A stretch of DNA of 64,000 nucleotides. Source: Paenibacillus physcomitrellae. Lineage in GTDB: Bacteria; Bacillota; Bacilli; Paenibacillales; Paenibacillaceae. Under the pieces are notes generated by a model. That model saw only the letters and a program-made list of their open reading frames with translations, was not told where the DNA came from and searched no databases. Location of the stretch: contig NZ_CP022584.1 of the NCBI RefSeq assembly GCF_002240225.1, forward strand, positions 1,240,001 to 1,304,000, written 5' to 3'. This document shows positions 48,338 through 56,099 of the stretch, piece after piece (the first letter of the stretch is position 1; each line of letters begins with the position of its first letter). A program made the translations under genes and the position numbers.

Positions 48338-49156
48338 ATGGTCGCCGAAGAGCACCTGGTTATTTTGGCGGCGGGTTATTCCGTTCACCGTAAAGCTTAT
48401 GGTTCCAACGATGCCAACGGTCCCGATCATTATTTGATCCGGCTTCAGACTGAAGGTAAAGCACGAACGCGCATCGGCAGCGATCTGGTAGATGTCGAGA
48501 TGGGAGATGTGCTCCTCTTCTCCCCCAGCGAGCCATACGAATTATATATCGATCCCGCTGCCCAGTCTAAAACCTCTTCGATTTTAAGCGGAGATTATTA
48601 TATCTTCATTGACGGCAGCTGGATCCGGAACTGGTGGGCAGCCAAAAGCAGACCCAACAAAATCCGGATGCCGATGACAGACGCGTTTATCAACTTATTC
48701 AGGCAAATATCGCTTGAGCAGCAGCGTGTTTCACAGCTTAAAGACGAAATCGCAGCCCATTACATTAAAATTTTATGTCTGGAAATCGACCGCCAGCTGG
48801 AAGAGCAGCCCAGAGACGGACAGCGATCCTATCTGGCTTATCAGCTCAAGCATTTCGTGGAGGAGAACGCCGCCACCAGCTTCCGCCTGGAAGACGCCGC
48901 CGCCCATGTCGGCATCAGCGTGTCCAGAGCGGTGCATCTGTTTAAAGCCACCTTCGGACAGAGCATCATCCAGTATGCAACCGATATTCGGCTGAACATG
49001 GCCCGTGAACGGATTATTTTCAGTCCGCTGTCCCTGGAGCATGTCGCGGAGAGCTCCGGTTTTCCAAGCTACAACTATTTCCACAAAGTGTTTCGTTCCA
49101 AATTCGGCATGTCTCCGAAGCAGTTTCGTCTGGCCAGCCGGGAGAATACCAAATAA
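48338..49156 (+). CDS. AraC-family regulator of the oxidoreductase cluster
   Basis: 272 residues. The N-terminal sensor is followed by an AraC helix-turn-helix pair (RLEDAAAHVGISVSRAVHLF and LEHVAESSGFPSYNYFHKVF). AGGAGGATGTCGCAGT precedes the ATG. Divergent orientation from the Gfo/Idh and isomerase genes points to control of that cluster. An 8-base tandem repeat covers the stop. Confidence 0.9.
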   Translation: MVAEEHLVILAAGYSVHRKAYGSNDANGPDHYLIRLQTEGKARTRIGSDLVDVEMGDVLLFSPSEPYELYIDPAAQSKTSSILSGDYYIFIDGSWIRNWWAAKSRPNKIRMPMTDAFINLFRQISLEQQRVSQLKDEIAAHYIKILCLEIDRQLEEQPRDGQRSYLAYQLKHFVEENAATSFRLEDAAAHVGISVSRAVHLFKATFGQSIIQYATDIRLNMARERIIFSPLSLEHVAESSGFPSYNYFHKVFRSKFGMSPKQFRLASRENTK

Positions 49157-49183
49157 CCGAATAACTGAATAACCGAGTATCCG
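49152..49183. repeat. 8-base tandem repeat across the AraC stop
   Basis: AATAACCG, AATAACTG, AATAACCG and AGTATCCG follow one another. The first copy contains the TAA stop of the AraC gene. Confidence 0.75.
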
Positions 49184-49218
49184 ATGGACGTCCGCTTCAA
49201 CAGCAGATGCCCGCAAAA

Positions 49219-49262
49219 CAAAAAGGATGAAGCTGCCGCCAATGCGCTTGCTTCATCCTTTT
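49219..49262. terminator. Bidirectional terminator between AraC and terC
   Basis: AAAAAGGATGAAGC and GCTTCATCCTTTT arms flank a 15-base loop, with T runs on both strands. Confidence 0.85.
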
Positions 49263-49287
49263 CTTTGCTTCAGGAATCTTGTTTTAT

Positions 49288-49977
49288 TTAAGAAAAAGAT
49301 TTCTCGGGTTCCTGATGCTTCTTACGTTTTGTTTTGACCAACATTCCCAGACCGACTACCGCAATGATAACGAGCGCCTCAAACAAGTATTTGACAACAC
49401 CGAGTTCAAACCAATCGTGAATCAGCGGCTCCTCAACCAGCATTTTCGCTGCCGTCCAGGCCAGTACAGCCGAACCGATGGTGATAACTATCGGGAATCG
49501 TTCCGTCAGCTTCAGAATCATCGTGCTTCCCCACACCATAATCGGTACCGAAATGGCAAGTCCGATAATGACCATCGTCATGTCGCCATGTGCAGCTCCC
49601 GCTACGGCCAGCACGTTGTCAAGCCCCATCATCGTATCCGCGATGATGATAGTACGGATGGCCGCCCATATGCGGGTTCCCGCATTGATATCATGTTTCT
49701 TCTCTTCAACCAGCAGCTTATAGGCAATCCAGATCAAAGCCAGGCCGCCTGCCAAACGCAAACCCGGAATATTCAGCAGCTGTACGACAAGCACCGTCAT
49801 AATTACCCGGACCACGATGGCGCCTACCGTGCCCCATAAAATCACTTTCTTTTGATCCGCTTTCGGTACATTTCGAGCGGCAAGTCCGATGACAATTGCG
49901 TTGTCCCCTGCCAGCACCAAGTCGATCAGAATGATAGAGAATAAGGCCGTCCAAAACTCCATACTCATTAAATCCAA
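49288..49977 (-). CDS. TerC family integral membrane protein (YjbE type)
   Basis: 229 residues with seven to eight membrane segments. The TerC motifs are VLAGDNAIVIGLA near residue 25 and DTMMGLDNVLAVAGAAHGD near residue 114, whose acidic residues are the likely metal path. Relatives in Bacillus supply Mn(II) to exported enzymes. The start is probably a TTG at 49977 (MDLMSME) seven bases after GGAGG; an ATG three codons later is possible. Control by the manganese riboswitch upstream fits Mn(II) export. Confidence 0.93.
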   Translation of the reverse strand: MDLMSMEFWTALFSIILIDLVLAGDNAIVIGLAARNVPKADQKKVILWGTVGAIVVRVIMTVLVVQLLNIPGLRLAGGLALIWIAYKLLVEEKKHDINAGTRIWAAIRTIIIADTMMGLDNVLAVAGAAHGDMTMVIIGLAISVPIMVWGSTMILKLTERFPIVITIGSAVLAWTAAKMLVEEPLIHDWFELGVVKYLFEALVIIAVVGLGMLVKTKRKKHQEPEKSFS

Positions 49978-50060
49978 ATGATAACCTCCTTTTTTCGATA
50001 TGGCCGGATCCGCGCTGCCGGAACGTTATTTTTCTCAAATAATTGAAAAAAACGCCCCGT

Positions 50061-50100
50061 AAAACAAAAGCGCCTTGCCTGACTTCAGGCAAAGGCGCTA
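50061..50100 (-). terminator. Second terminator in the terC leader
   Basis: On the minus strand GCGCCTTTGCCTGA pairs with TCAGGCAAGGCGC and is followed by TTTTGTTTT. It lies between the riboswitch terminator and the gene. Confidence 0.75.
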
Positions 50101-50120
50101 TTTTGTCCAGAAAATCGCAC

Positions 50121-50164
50121 AAAAAGAGACCTTTACCCGCAGCAATACAAGCAGGCAAAGGTCT
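50121..50164 (-). terminator. Riboswitch expression-platform terminator
   Basis: On the minus strand GAGACCTTTGCC pairs with GGTAAAGGTCTC, followed by TTTTT. Its 5' arm overlaps the end of the aptamer (GCGAGACC), so metal binding can prevent it. Confidence 0.8.
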
Positions 50165-50256
50165 CGCTAACAACAATTCGAATTGTTGCCGATAAAGCCG
50201 GGGATACTATCCCGTAATGACGACTTTATTGTGTTAAGCTACTCCCCTTTGGGAAC
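50156..50256 (-). promoter_or_regulatory. yybP-ykoY manganese riboswitch aptamer
   Basis: The minus strand shows the conserved yybP-ykoY elements in order: AAAGGGGAGTAGC, GTCGTCATTACGG, CCCCGGCTTTATCGGCAACA and GCGAGACCTTTGCC. These are the family hallmarks of the Mn(II)-sensing RNA. It lies upstream of the TerC gene. A TATAAT box (50277-50282) is just upstream as its promoter. Confidence 0.94.
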
Positions 50257-50434
50257 CGAACTATTCATTTGTTCTCATTATAGCATCTGCCTCTTGAAAA
50301 AGCTATGTCCATGGCATACTTATTTTTCTGTGGAAGGAAAAAAGGATATAAGACGCGCCCTCTCCTTTGCCCGTTGTTTCTTGACCGCAGATTATATATG
50401 ATTTGGAGTAGAATCAGGAAGGATCGGATGCATA

Positions 50435-51049
50435 ATGAAGAAATGGCTCGCGCCCGTTATTTATATATTGATTATGGCAGCTGCATTTGCCTATAAGGAT
50501 CAGATTAGTCTGATGTTAAACCACCGGCCTTCTCCGCTAGCGATGCTGCTGCTTGCCACCCTGCTCGGAGCGTTTCCGATTATGCCTTACAAGCTGGTGA
50601 TTGCCGCAGCTGGTCTTCTCTACGGTCCCTCGATCGGGGCTCTCTTAACCGCAACAGGCTCTACCTTATCCGGTATTCTTCTTTATGCCGCGGGAGCCTA
50701 CTGGTACCGAAAGGACGCCGAACGGTGGCTGAACCGATATTCCGGGCTTAAGCGCTTTGCTTCTTATGTCCATGGGCATCCCTTTGAATCGGTTCTGCTG
50801 TACCGGCTGCTGCCTATCGTCCCCCAATGGGCGATTAATGTGTACGCCGGCGCGGCCTCTATACCGTTTCTTATTTATTTGTCGGCCTCCGTTTTAGGTA
50901 AACTGCCCGGCATCTTGGTTTATGCTTACCTCGGAAGCTCCTTGTTCTCCCATCCTCTGCTGGCGCTGGAGGTTTTGGCCCTATATGTCATGTTTGTTTT
51001 GGCAGTGGTTTGGGGATATAAAAGAAGAAACAGACGTGAAGCCGGATAA
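50435..51049 (+). CDS. VTT/TVP38 family membrane protein
   Basis: 204 residues with five or six hydrophobic segments. The VTT (DedA-like, SNARE-associated Golgi) core has LLGAFPIMPYKLVIAAAGLLYG, FESVLLYRLLPIVPQWAINVYAG and SASVLGKLPGILVYAYLG. Such proteins are thought to be lipid scramblases or transporters; the substrate is unknown. The ATG has AAGGATCGGATG upstream at a slightly long distance. It stands divergent from the riboswitch-terC unit. Confidence 0.88.
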   Translation: MKKWLAPVIYILIMAAAFAYKDQISLMLNHRPSPLAMLLLATLLGAFPIMPYKLVIAAAGLLYGPSIGALLTATGSTLSGILLYAAGAYWYRKDAERWLNRYSGLKRFASYVHGHPFESVLLYRLLPIVPQWAINVYAGAASIPFLIYLSASVLGKLPGILVYAYLGSSLFSHPLLALEVLALYVMFVLAVVWGYKRRNRREAG

Positions 51050-51167
51050 TTTTGTATTTACGGGTCACGGTTTGATTTTAGTTTTGGACATGAATCTATT
51101 ATAATGAATTTATTGAACATTATTTTTTGCAATATTCAAATTTTGAAGTAAAGGCAGGCGAAACGCT

Positions 51168-52136
51168 ATGAATCATATACAAGGCAAAACCGAACTGGCT
51201 ACGTTTGCAGGCGGCTGCTTCTGGTGCATGGTTACTCCTTTTGAAGAACTTCCGGGCATTAAAGGCATCGTATCCGGTTATACCGGCGGCCATGTGGAGA
51301 ATCCAACCTATGAACAGGTATGCGCCGGCGGCACCGGTCATTATGAAGCGGTGCAAATTACATTTGATCCAGATGTGTTCCCTTATCGCAAGCTTCTTGA
51401 ACTGTTCTGGCAGCAAATCGATCCAACAGATGCAGGCGGACAGTTCCATGACCGCGGGCAGTCCTACCAGACCGCCATCTTCTATCACAACGAATCCCAG
51501 CGTGAGGAAGCCGAAGCTTCCAAACAGGAACTGGCGGACAGCGGGCGTTTTGACAAACCAATCGTAACGGAAATTTTACCGGCCAAACCGTTTTATGCAG
51601 CAGAGGAATATCATCAGGATTATCACAAGAAAAATCCGATGCACTATAAACGGTATCGCAAAGGCTCGGGCCGCGCGGATTTCATTGAAACCCACTGGTC
51701 CAAACCTCTTATCGATCAGCAGACGCTGAAGAGCAAACTTACGCCGATCCAATACGAAGTTACGCAGAACAGCGCGACAGAACGTCCGTTTACCGGCGAA
51801 TATTGGGATCACGAAGGAGAAGGTATTTACGTAGACATCGTCTCCGGCGAACCTTTGTTCTGCTCCAAGGACAAATATGATGCCGGATGCGGCTGGCCAA
51901 GCTTTACCCGTCCGATCCGCGACTACAGCATCAAGGAGAAGCTTGATACCAGCCATTTCATGGTCCGGACCGAGGTTCGCAGCCGGGAAGCCGACTCCCA
52001 TCTGGGCCACGTCTTTGATGACGGCCCTGGACCAAATGGCCTGCGCTACTGCATCAATTCGGCCGCACTCCGTTTTGTGCCCAAAGAGGACCTTGAGAAA
52101 GAAGGCTACGGCGAATATCTTGCGCTGTTTGAATAA
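51168..52136 (+). CDS. msrAB: Bifunctional methionine sulfoxide reductase MsrAB
   Basis: 322 residues. The MsrA domain is N-terminal (about 1-165) with the catalytic Cys in [15 protein letters not shown]. The MsrB domain (about 180-315) has zinc cysteine GWPSFTRPI, the [24 protein letters not shown] catalytic Cys region and the [12 protein letters not shown] site. It reduces S- and R-methionine sulfoxide in proteins with thioredoxin. AGGCAGGCGAAACGCT precedes the ATG. Confidence 0.96.
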   Translation: MNHIQGKTELATFAGGCFWCMVTPFEELPGIKGIVSGYTGGHVENPTYEQVCAGGTGHYEAVQITFDPDVFPYRKLLELFWQQIDPTDAGGQFHDRGQSYQTAIFYHNESQREEAEASKQELADSGRFDKPIVTEILPAKPFYAAEEYHQDYHKKNPMHYKRYRKGSGRADFIETHWSKPLIDQQTLKSKLTPIQYEVTQNSATERPFTGEYWDHEGEGIYVDIVSGEPLFCSKDKYDAGCGWPSFTRPIRDYSIKEKLDTSHFMVRTEVRSREADSHLGHVFDDGPGPNGLRYCINSAALRFVPKEDLEKEGYGEYLALFE

Positions 52137-52205
52137 GCCAACGAAGGGTAATTAAATAAACAACCGGAGTGGTCTCTTCTTTCGGGCCCGCGTCCGGATT
52201 TCATT

Positions 52206-52241
52206 CAGGAGAGTACAAACGGCAAACGTTATACTCTCCTG
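52206..52241 (+). terminator. Probable terminator after msrAB
   Basis: CAGGAGAGTA and TACTCTCCTG form perfect ten-base arms with a 16-base loop and TTTGTATTC after. It overlaps the leader of the next small gene. Confidence 0.55.
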
Positions 52242-52264
52242 TTTGTATTCGAGGAGGATTGCAA

Positions 52265-52444
52265 ATGCCTTGGAGCAAAAATGATTACCCGCCATCCATG
52301 AAAAATCTTGATCCCCGCGTTCGCCGCAAAGCGGTCGAAATCGCCAACGCGCTGCTTGAGGACGGTTATGAAGAAGGAAGAGCTATCGCCATTGGCACCG
52401 CCAAAGCGGAGGAATGGGATAAAGACCATCCGAAAGACAAATAA
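52265..52444 (+). CDS. YdaT-like small protein
   Basis: 59 residues, MPWSKNDYPPSMKNLDPRVR then KAVEIANALLEDGYEEGRAI. It resembles the N-terminal part of YdaT, a B. subtilis general-stress protein, and many small Bacillales proteins. No catalytic motif is visible. GAGGAGGATTGCAA precedes the ATG; the longer open frame upstream has no such site. It is followed by a terminator. Confidence 0.75.
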   Translation: MPWSKNDYPPSMKNLDPRVRRKAVEIANALLEDGYEEGRAIAIGTAKAEEWDKDHPKDK

Positions 52445-52490
52445 TTCCGTGTTATGACGATAGCATCAACAACGATTAGAACGGAGAATG

Positions 52491-52541
52491 AAACCCATGC
52501 TGCCCTATCCTTGAAGTTTGGGCAGCATGGGTTTTCTCATG
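52491..52541 (+). terminator. Terminator after the small protein gene
   Basis: AACCCATGCTGCCC and GGGCAGCATGGGTT arms around a 14-base loop, followed by TTTTCTC. The remaining region up to the lacI gene (to 52863) holds two operator-like palindromes and no gene seen. Confidence 0.85.
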
Positions 52542-52694
52542 AAGGCGGTTTATCGTGCCCCAGTGTTGGTCCATTTTTAATCGCCCAATCCCCCGGCAGG
52601 GTTAAAACACCCTGAAATCGTTTTCTAAGTCGGAGTCTGTAACAGTATTTATGCCTCTTCTTCTGCCTATTTAATATATACAACTCTCCGAAAT

Positions 52695-52803
52695 GAAATC
52701 GATTTCTCGCAATTCAGAATCAGGCAGCTAAATAAGGCATGTGTTGTTTATCTTTAGTGCCTTGTCGACCTGAATTTCAAAGGTTATAGTAATCGATTTC
52801 ATT
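52695..52803. promoter_or_regulatory. Two LacI-type operator sites upstream of the LacI regulator
   Basis: GAAATCGATTTC (52695-52706) is a perfect palindrome with central CG, as in LacI-family operators. A second site TAATCGATTTCATT lies at 52790-52803. Autoregulation is inferred. Confidence 0.6.
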
Positions 52804-52863
52804 TTGAAATATAATTAAACCTATACTTTATCAAACAAATAAATTTCCAAGGTTGAGGTTATT

Positions 52864-53892
52864 ATGGACGCCAAAATTGTCGACGTTGCTGCTAAAGCGG
52901 GGGTGTCCCCTGCCACAGTGTCCCGGGTGCTGAACCGGTCGAGCGGTGTGACGGAGAAGACACGGTTAAAGGTTATGAAAGCTATCGAAGAGTTAGGTTA
53001 TCATCCCAATGCCGCCGCCAAACATCTTCGTTCCCAAAAGACAAAAACGATCGGAGTGATCGCTCAGGACATCAACAGCACTTATTTCACTGAAATTATC
53101 AAAGGCATTGAAAATATGGCCTATGCACAGAGCTACAGGGTGATCATCTGCGATTCCGAGAACCAGAAGGAGAAAGAACAGGAATATTTGAACCTGTTAC
53201 TGGACCGGACCATCGACGGCCTGATTCTGATCGCTCCGCTCATTGCGGATGAGGAAATTATCGAATTGGCCGATAAAGGGTATTTCGTAGCCGTAGTCGG
53301 CCGCCATATCGAACACGAGCGTATCCCCTGTGTTTATACCGATAACGTCAAATTTTCCCGTGAAGTTGTCAAACATCTTGTTCAGCAGGGACATCGGGAT
53401 ATTGTGTTCCTGAACGGATACCCGGATGCTGTTGATAGCTTCGAACGGCTGGAGGGGTACTTGAAGGCGCTAAGAGATTATCAAATTCCGTTCCGGCCTG
53501 AATTCGTAGAGAATGGTCATTTCAGTGAGATCGGCGGTTATGAAGCGCTCAAACGTCTGGTCGAGAAGAAGCTGTCCTTCACCGCTGTCTTCGCTGCCAA
53601 TGATGAGATGGCGCTTGGTGTTTACCGGGCGTGTGCGGAGCTTGGCATCCGCATCCCGGACCAGCTTGCGGTGATCGGGGTCGACAACAATCGGATCAGC
53701 AAATACATCAATCCGACTTTAAGTACCGTTAGTCAGCCTAAGTATACGATGGGCTCCATTCTGGTGGAGAAATTCATCGATCAGATGAACGAGAACCAGT
53801 TCGAGAACAAGCGGGTTTTTGTCGTGGATTCCGAACTGATTGTACGGGAATCTTCCACCTTTACGGTAGGTAGTTCCCCGGAGAAACCTTAA
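52864..53892 (+). CDS. LacI-family transcriptional regulator
   Basis: 342 residues. The N-terminal helix-turn-helix is IVDVAAKAGVSPATVSRVLN with hinge HPNAAAKHLRSQKTKTIGVI, then a periplasmic-binding-protein-like sugar domain with FAANDEMALGVYRA and AVIGVDNN. Carbon source regulation is expected. There is no sugar gene adjacent on the same strand, so its target may be itself or lie elsewhere. GAGGTTATT precedes the ATG. Confidence 0.93.
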   Translation: MDAKIVDVAAKAGVSPATVSRVLNRSSGVTEKTRLKVMKAIEELGYHPNAAAKHLRSQKTKTIGVIAQDINSTYFTEIIKGIENMAYAQSYRVIICDSENQKEKEQEYLNLLLDRTIDGLILIAPLIADEEIIELADKGYFVAVVGRHIEHERIPCVYTDNVKFSREVVKHLVQQGHRDIVFLNGYPDAVDSFERLEGYLKALRDYQIPFRPEFVENGHFSEIGGYEALKRLVEKKLSFTAVFAANDEMALGVYRACAELGIRIPDQLAVIGVDNNRISKYINPTLSTVSQPKYTMGSILVEKFIDQMNENQFENKRVFVVDSELIVRESSTFTVGSSPEKP

Positions 53893-53972
53893 AGCTCTGT
53901 CTGATGCCGTTTCCCCGGCGTTGTCCGGTCTATTAATGCTTTTCTCTTTCTATTCTGCCTTCTATTGGATCT

Positions 53973-54037
53973 AAAAAAGCACCTTCAAGAAATCCATCTG
54001 CGCTGTAAGAGGTGGAAGACAACTTGAAGGTGCTTTT
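53973..54037. terminator. Terminator between LacI and MBL genes
   Basis: AAAAAAGCACCTTCAAG pairs with CTTGAAGGTGCTTTT around a long loop, bidirectional between convergent genes. Confidence 0.8.
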
Positions 54038-54062
54038 GCTTTTTGCATGAGCAACTTTTGTA

Positions 54063-54932
54063 TCAGCACAGAAACGCCCGCGGCGATACATACACAAACC
54101 GTTCGGCGCGCGCCATGATATGAAACTTCTGTTCCGGAAAATGGCGGTACAGATAGTCGGCGAAATAACCGGGATTTTCGGCATTGCCGGCAAACAAATC
54201 ATAATGAAGCGGAATGACGGTTTCAAACCCCGCAGCATAAGCGAATTCGGCCGCTTCCCGGTAATCCATGTTACCGACGATATCCCGGCTGGTCCGGAAA
54301 TAGTCGCGCCCGTTAATCGGCAGCATCGCCAAATCTACATTATGCTGCCGCACATTTTCCAGCAGGCCGTCGTAAATGACCGTGTCCCCCGCATGGTACA
54401 GCGCAACCCCGTTCAGCTCAAGGATGTAGCCGACGTAGCGGTGAAAACCCTGCCCGTCCTGCTCCAATTGTTCATGCGCGGCCGGGATGGCCTGAAGGCG
54501 AAGTCCCTCCAAGGGAGAAATCCAAACCCCGGTTTCGGCATTTTGCAGCTTGTCCTCCTGGACGCCGCTTTCCTCCAGCAGCGGTTTGCGGCACCAGGCC
54601 GGTGCTACCATTTTCATGGCAGGATTGCTGCCGACCATAACCGACAGCGTGGCCGGGTCCATATGGTCGATATGCTCGTGCGTGATCAGGCACAGATCGG
54701 CCCCCGTGATATGCTCCGGGCGAATCGGCGCCGGGTAAGTCCGCGCCTCAAACTCGGATACAAAAGGATCGACGTAAACCGTCACTCCTCCACCTTTGAT
54801 AATGACACTTTCCTGGCCCAGAAACCAGACCGCCAGACAGCCGTACGGCACCTCCGTGTTTTGAACTTCCTCAATCAAAGCCTCCCCGCTTCTGTTAATG
54901 CTTTTGTTGATGCTTCTGTTCATTTCGTTCAT
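54063..54932 (-). CDS. MBL-fold metallohydrolase, UlaG-like
   Basis: 289 residues. The metallo-beta-lactamase motif is LITHEHIDHMDP near residue 90, with further ligands in IPAAHEQLEQDGQGFHRYVG, LYHAGDTVIYDG and VIPLHYDLFAGNAENPGY. The closest known class is L-ascorbate-6-phosphate lactonase UlaG, but many relatives have other substrates and no ula genes are here. The N-terminal 12-base repeat codes NRSI, NKSI, NRSG. AGGAG lies eight bases before the ATG. Confidence 0.85.
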   Translation of the reverse strand: MNEMNRSINKSINRSGEALIEEVQNTEVPYGCLAVWFLGQESVIIKGGGVTVYVDPFVSEFEARTYPAPIRPEHITGADLCLITHEHIDHMDPATLSVMVGSNPAMKMVAPAWCRKPLLEESGVQEDKLQNAETGVWISPLEGLRLQAIPAAHEQLEQDGQGFHRYVGYILELNGVALYHAGDTVIYDGLLENVRQHNVDLAMLPINGRDYFRTSRDIVGNMDYREAAEFAYAAGFETVIPLHYDLFAGNAENPGYFADYLYRHFPEQKFHIMARAERFVYVSPRAFLC

Positions 54933-54985
54933 CCGTTATGCTCCTCTCAGCCATTCAATGAAATTCGACTTTTGTTTTGAATTCC

Positions 54986-55019
54986 TTCGTTTCGCCTTTC
55001 TTTTCGCCTTTCGTTTCAC
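54986..55019. repeat. Imperfect TTTCGCCTTTC tandem repeat
   Basis: CGTTTCGCCTTTC, TTTTCGCCTTTC and GTTTCAC follow one another upstream of the MBL gene and downstream of the yitT terminator. Confidence 0.6.
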
Positions 55020-55024
55020 TATGT

Positions 55025-55056
55025 AAAAAAAGCGCTCCCCGAAAAGAGGAAGCGCC
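55025..55056 (-). terminator. Terminator after the YitT gene
   Basis: On the minus strand GGCGCTTCC pairs with GGGAGCGC around TCTTTTCG and is followed by seven T residues. It is eight bases after the stop. Confidence 0.8.
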
Positions 55057-55063
55057 CCAAGTC

Positions 55064-55735
55064 TTAAGCTTGTGCGGTTTTGCCGTCCACCCGTTCCACG
55101 ACGTAAGAGACGGAGACAGGTTTGACAGGTTTGGTTTTCTTCTGGAAACCGACGATCCAGGTGATGATTTTCCCCGCGATCAACACGGCCAGAACCGTAA
55201 ACAGCGTTTCCGGCAGCGGCAGGAAAATGAGTGAAACCAGCAGGACCACAGCATCAAGCAAAATAAATACCGTACCGATCTTCATGCCGGTCCATTTACT
55301 TACGCATAAAGCCAATATATCGTCCCCACCGCAGGCTCCGCCTCCGCGCAGAACAAGACCGGCTCCTATCCCGGTCAGCAATCCCGAAAGGATCGCAACG
55401 ACGAGCAGGTTATGGTGCAGATTCAGCGTTATTGGCGAAAACCGTTCGCATGCTTCGTACGCAACCGAGAAGGAAACCGAGCCCAGCAGCATATAGCCGA
55501 TGAAACGGCGTCCTTTCAGGTAAAAAGCAAGCACCATCAGGGGGAGGTCCAGCAGAATCGTCATCAGGCCGGGCGGCAGATTAAACAGGTATTTCCCCAG
55601 CAGAGCTATCCCGACAAATCCGCCCTCCGCCAAATGATTCTGAAAGTTAATGTGGTAATACGTCAATGCAAGCAAAATCGAGCCCGTTAAAATCATTAAA
55701 ATCTGTCTGACATGGTTGGTGTTTTCTGTTCTCAT
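55064..55735 (-). CDS. YitT family membrane protein, short form
   Basis: 223 residues with five or six membrane segments. The family motifs are ILTGSILLALTYYHINFQNHL and GLVLRGGGACGGDDILALCVSK. It lacks the C-terminal DUF2179 domain common in YitT/YebE proteins. GAGGGATACCTG precedes the ATG. The gene has a long leader behind its promoter, described separately. Function unknown; DUF161-type transporters are one possibility. Confidence 0.85.
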   Translation of the reverse strand: MRTENTNHVRQILMILTGSILLALTYYHINFQNHLAEGGFVGIALLGKYLFNLPPGLMTILLDLPLMVLAFYLKGRRFIGYMLLGSVSFSVAYEACERFSPITLNLHHNLLVVAILSGLLTGIGAGLVLRGGGACGGDDILALCVSKWTGMKIGTVFILLDAVVLLVSLIFLPLPETLFTVLAVLIAGKIITWIVGFQKKTKPVKPVSVSYVVERVDGKTAQA

Positions 55736-56010
55736 CAGGTATCCCTCTTATCGCAGTTTTGTTGTCCTTTCGGCAACGCCCTGCAAAGAAGGTCCTTCGA
55801 GCTTTTATCCTTCGCATGATTACACGCTTCTTTCGCAGGGAATTAGCCTATCCGGCATGCCACTACGAAAGGGAGCTAAGTATAAGAGAGATCACAACGT
55901 TTCCAAATCGTCCTTTCGGATTTCGTCCTTCGGGAACTCATGGTATCCTGATCCTTTCCTTATTTGATTTGAAGCAAAAGCCGATCAGCCGGTTCTGCTT
56001 CCTTTTTTCC
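55736..56010 (-). promoter_or_regulatory. Long, structured leader of the YitT gene
   Basis: Between the promoter (56018-56046) and the ATG lie about 275 bases with several GNRA- or CGAA-capped hairpins on the minus strand: TTCCCGAAGGA, AAATCCGAAAGGACGATTT and GTTGCCGAAAGGACAAC. A larger pairing CCCTGCGAAAGAAG with CTTCTTTGCAGGG encloses the segment GCGAAGGATAAAAGC. No known riboswitch signature was recognised. The region has no open frame that looks real. Confidence 0.55.
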
Positions 56011-56017
56011 TAATATT

Positions 56018-56046
56018 ATTATAACACAGGAAAAATGATGACTAAA
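56018..56046 (-). promoter_or_regulatory. Promoter of the YitT gene
   Basis: TATAAT (56023-56018) with TTTAGT (56046-56041) 17 bases upstream on the minus strand. The -35 is a weak match to TTGACA. Transcription would begin near 56010. Confidence 0.55.
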
Positions 56047-56082
56047 CAGCTTAACACCCGTTTATACGGGCATCCGCTGTTT
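56044..56082 (-). terminator. Hairpin after the alpha-galactosidase gene
   Basis: AAACAGC and GCTGTTT arms enclose a smaller hairpin CCCGT/ACGGG. It lacks a long T run and overlaps the -35 of yitT, so the terminator call is weak. Confidence 0.35.
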
Positions 56083-56099
56083 TAAACCGGCATAGGCCG

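Noticed and set aside
55736-56010. SAM-I riboswitch in the yitT leader
   Set aside because: A short GCTAATTCCCTGCG stretch looks similar, but the hallmark GAUGAAACCCGGCAACC-type segment is missing and the order does not fit.
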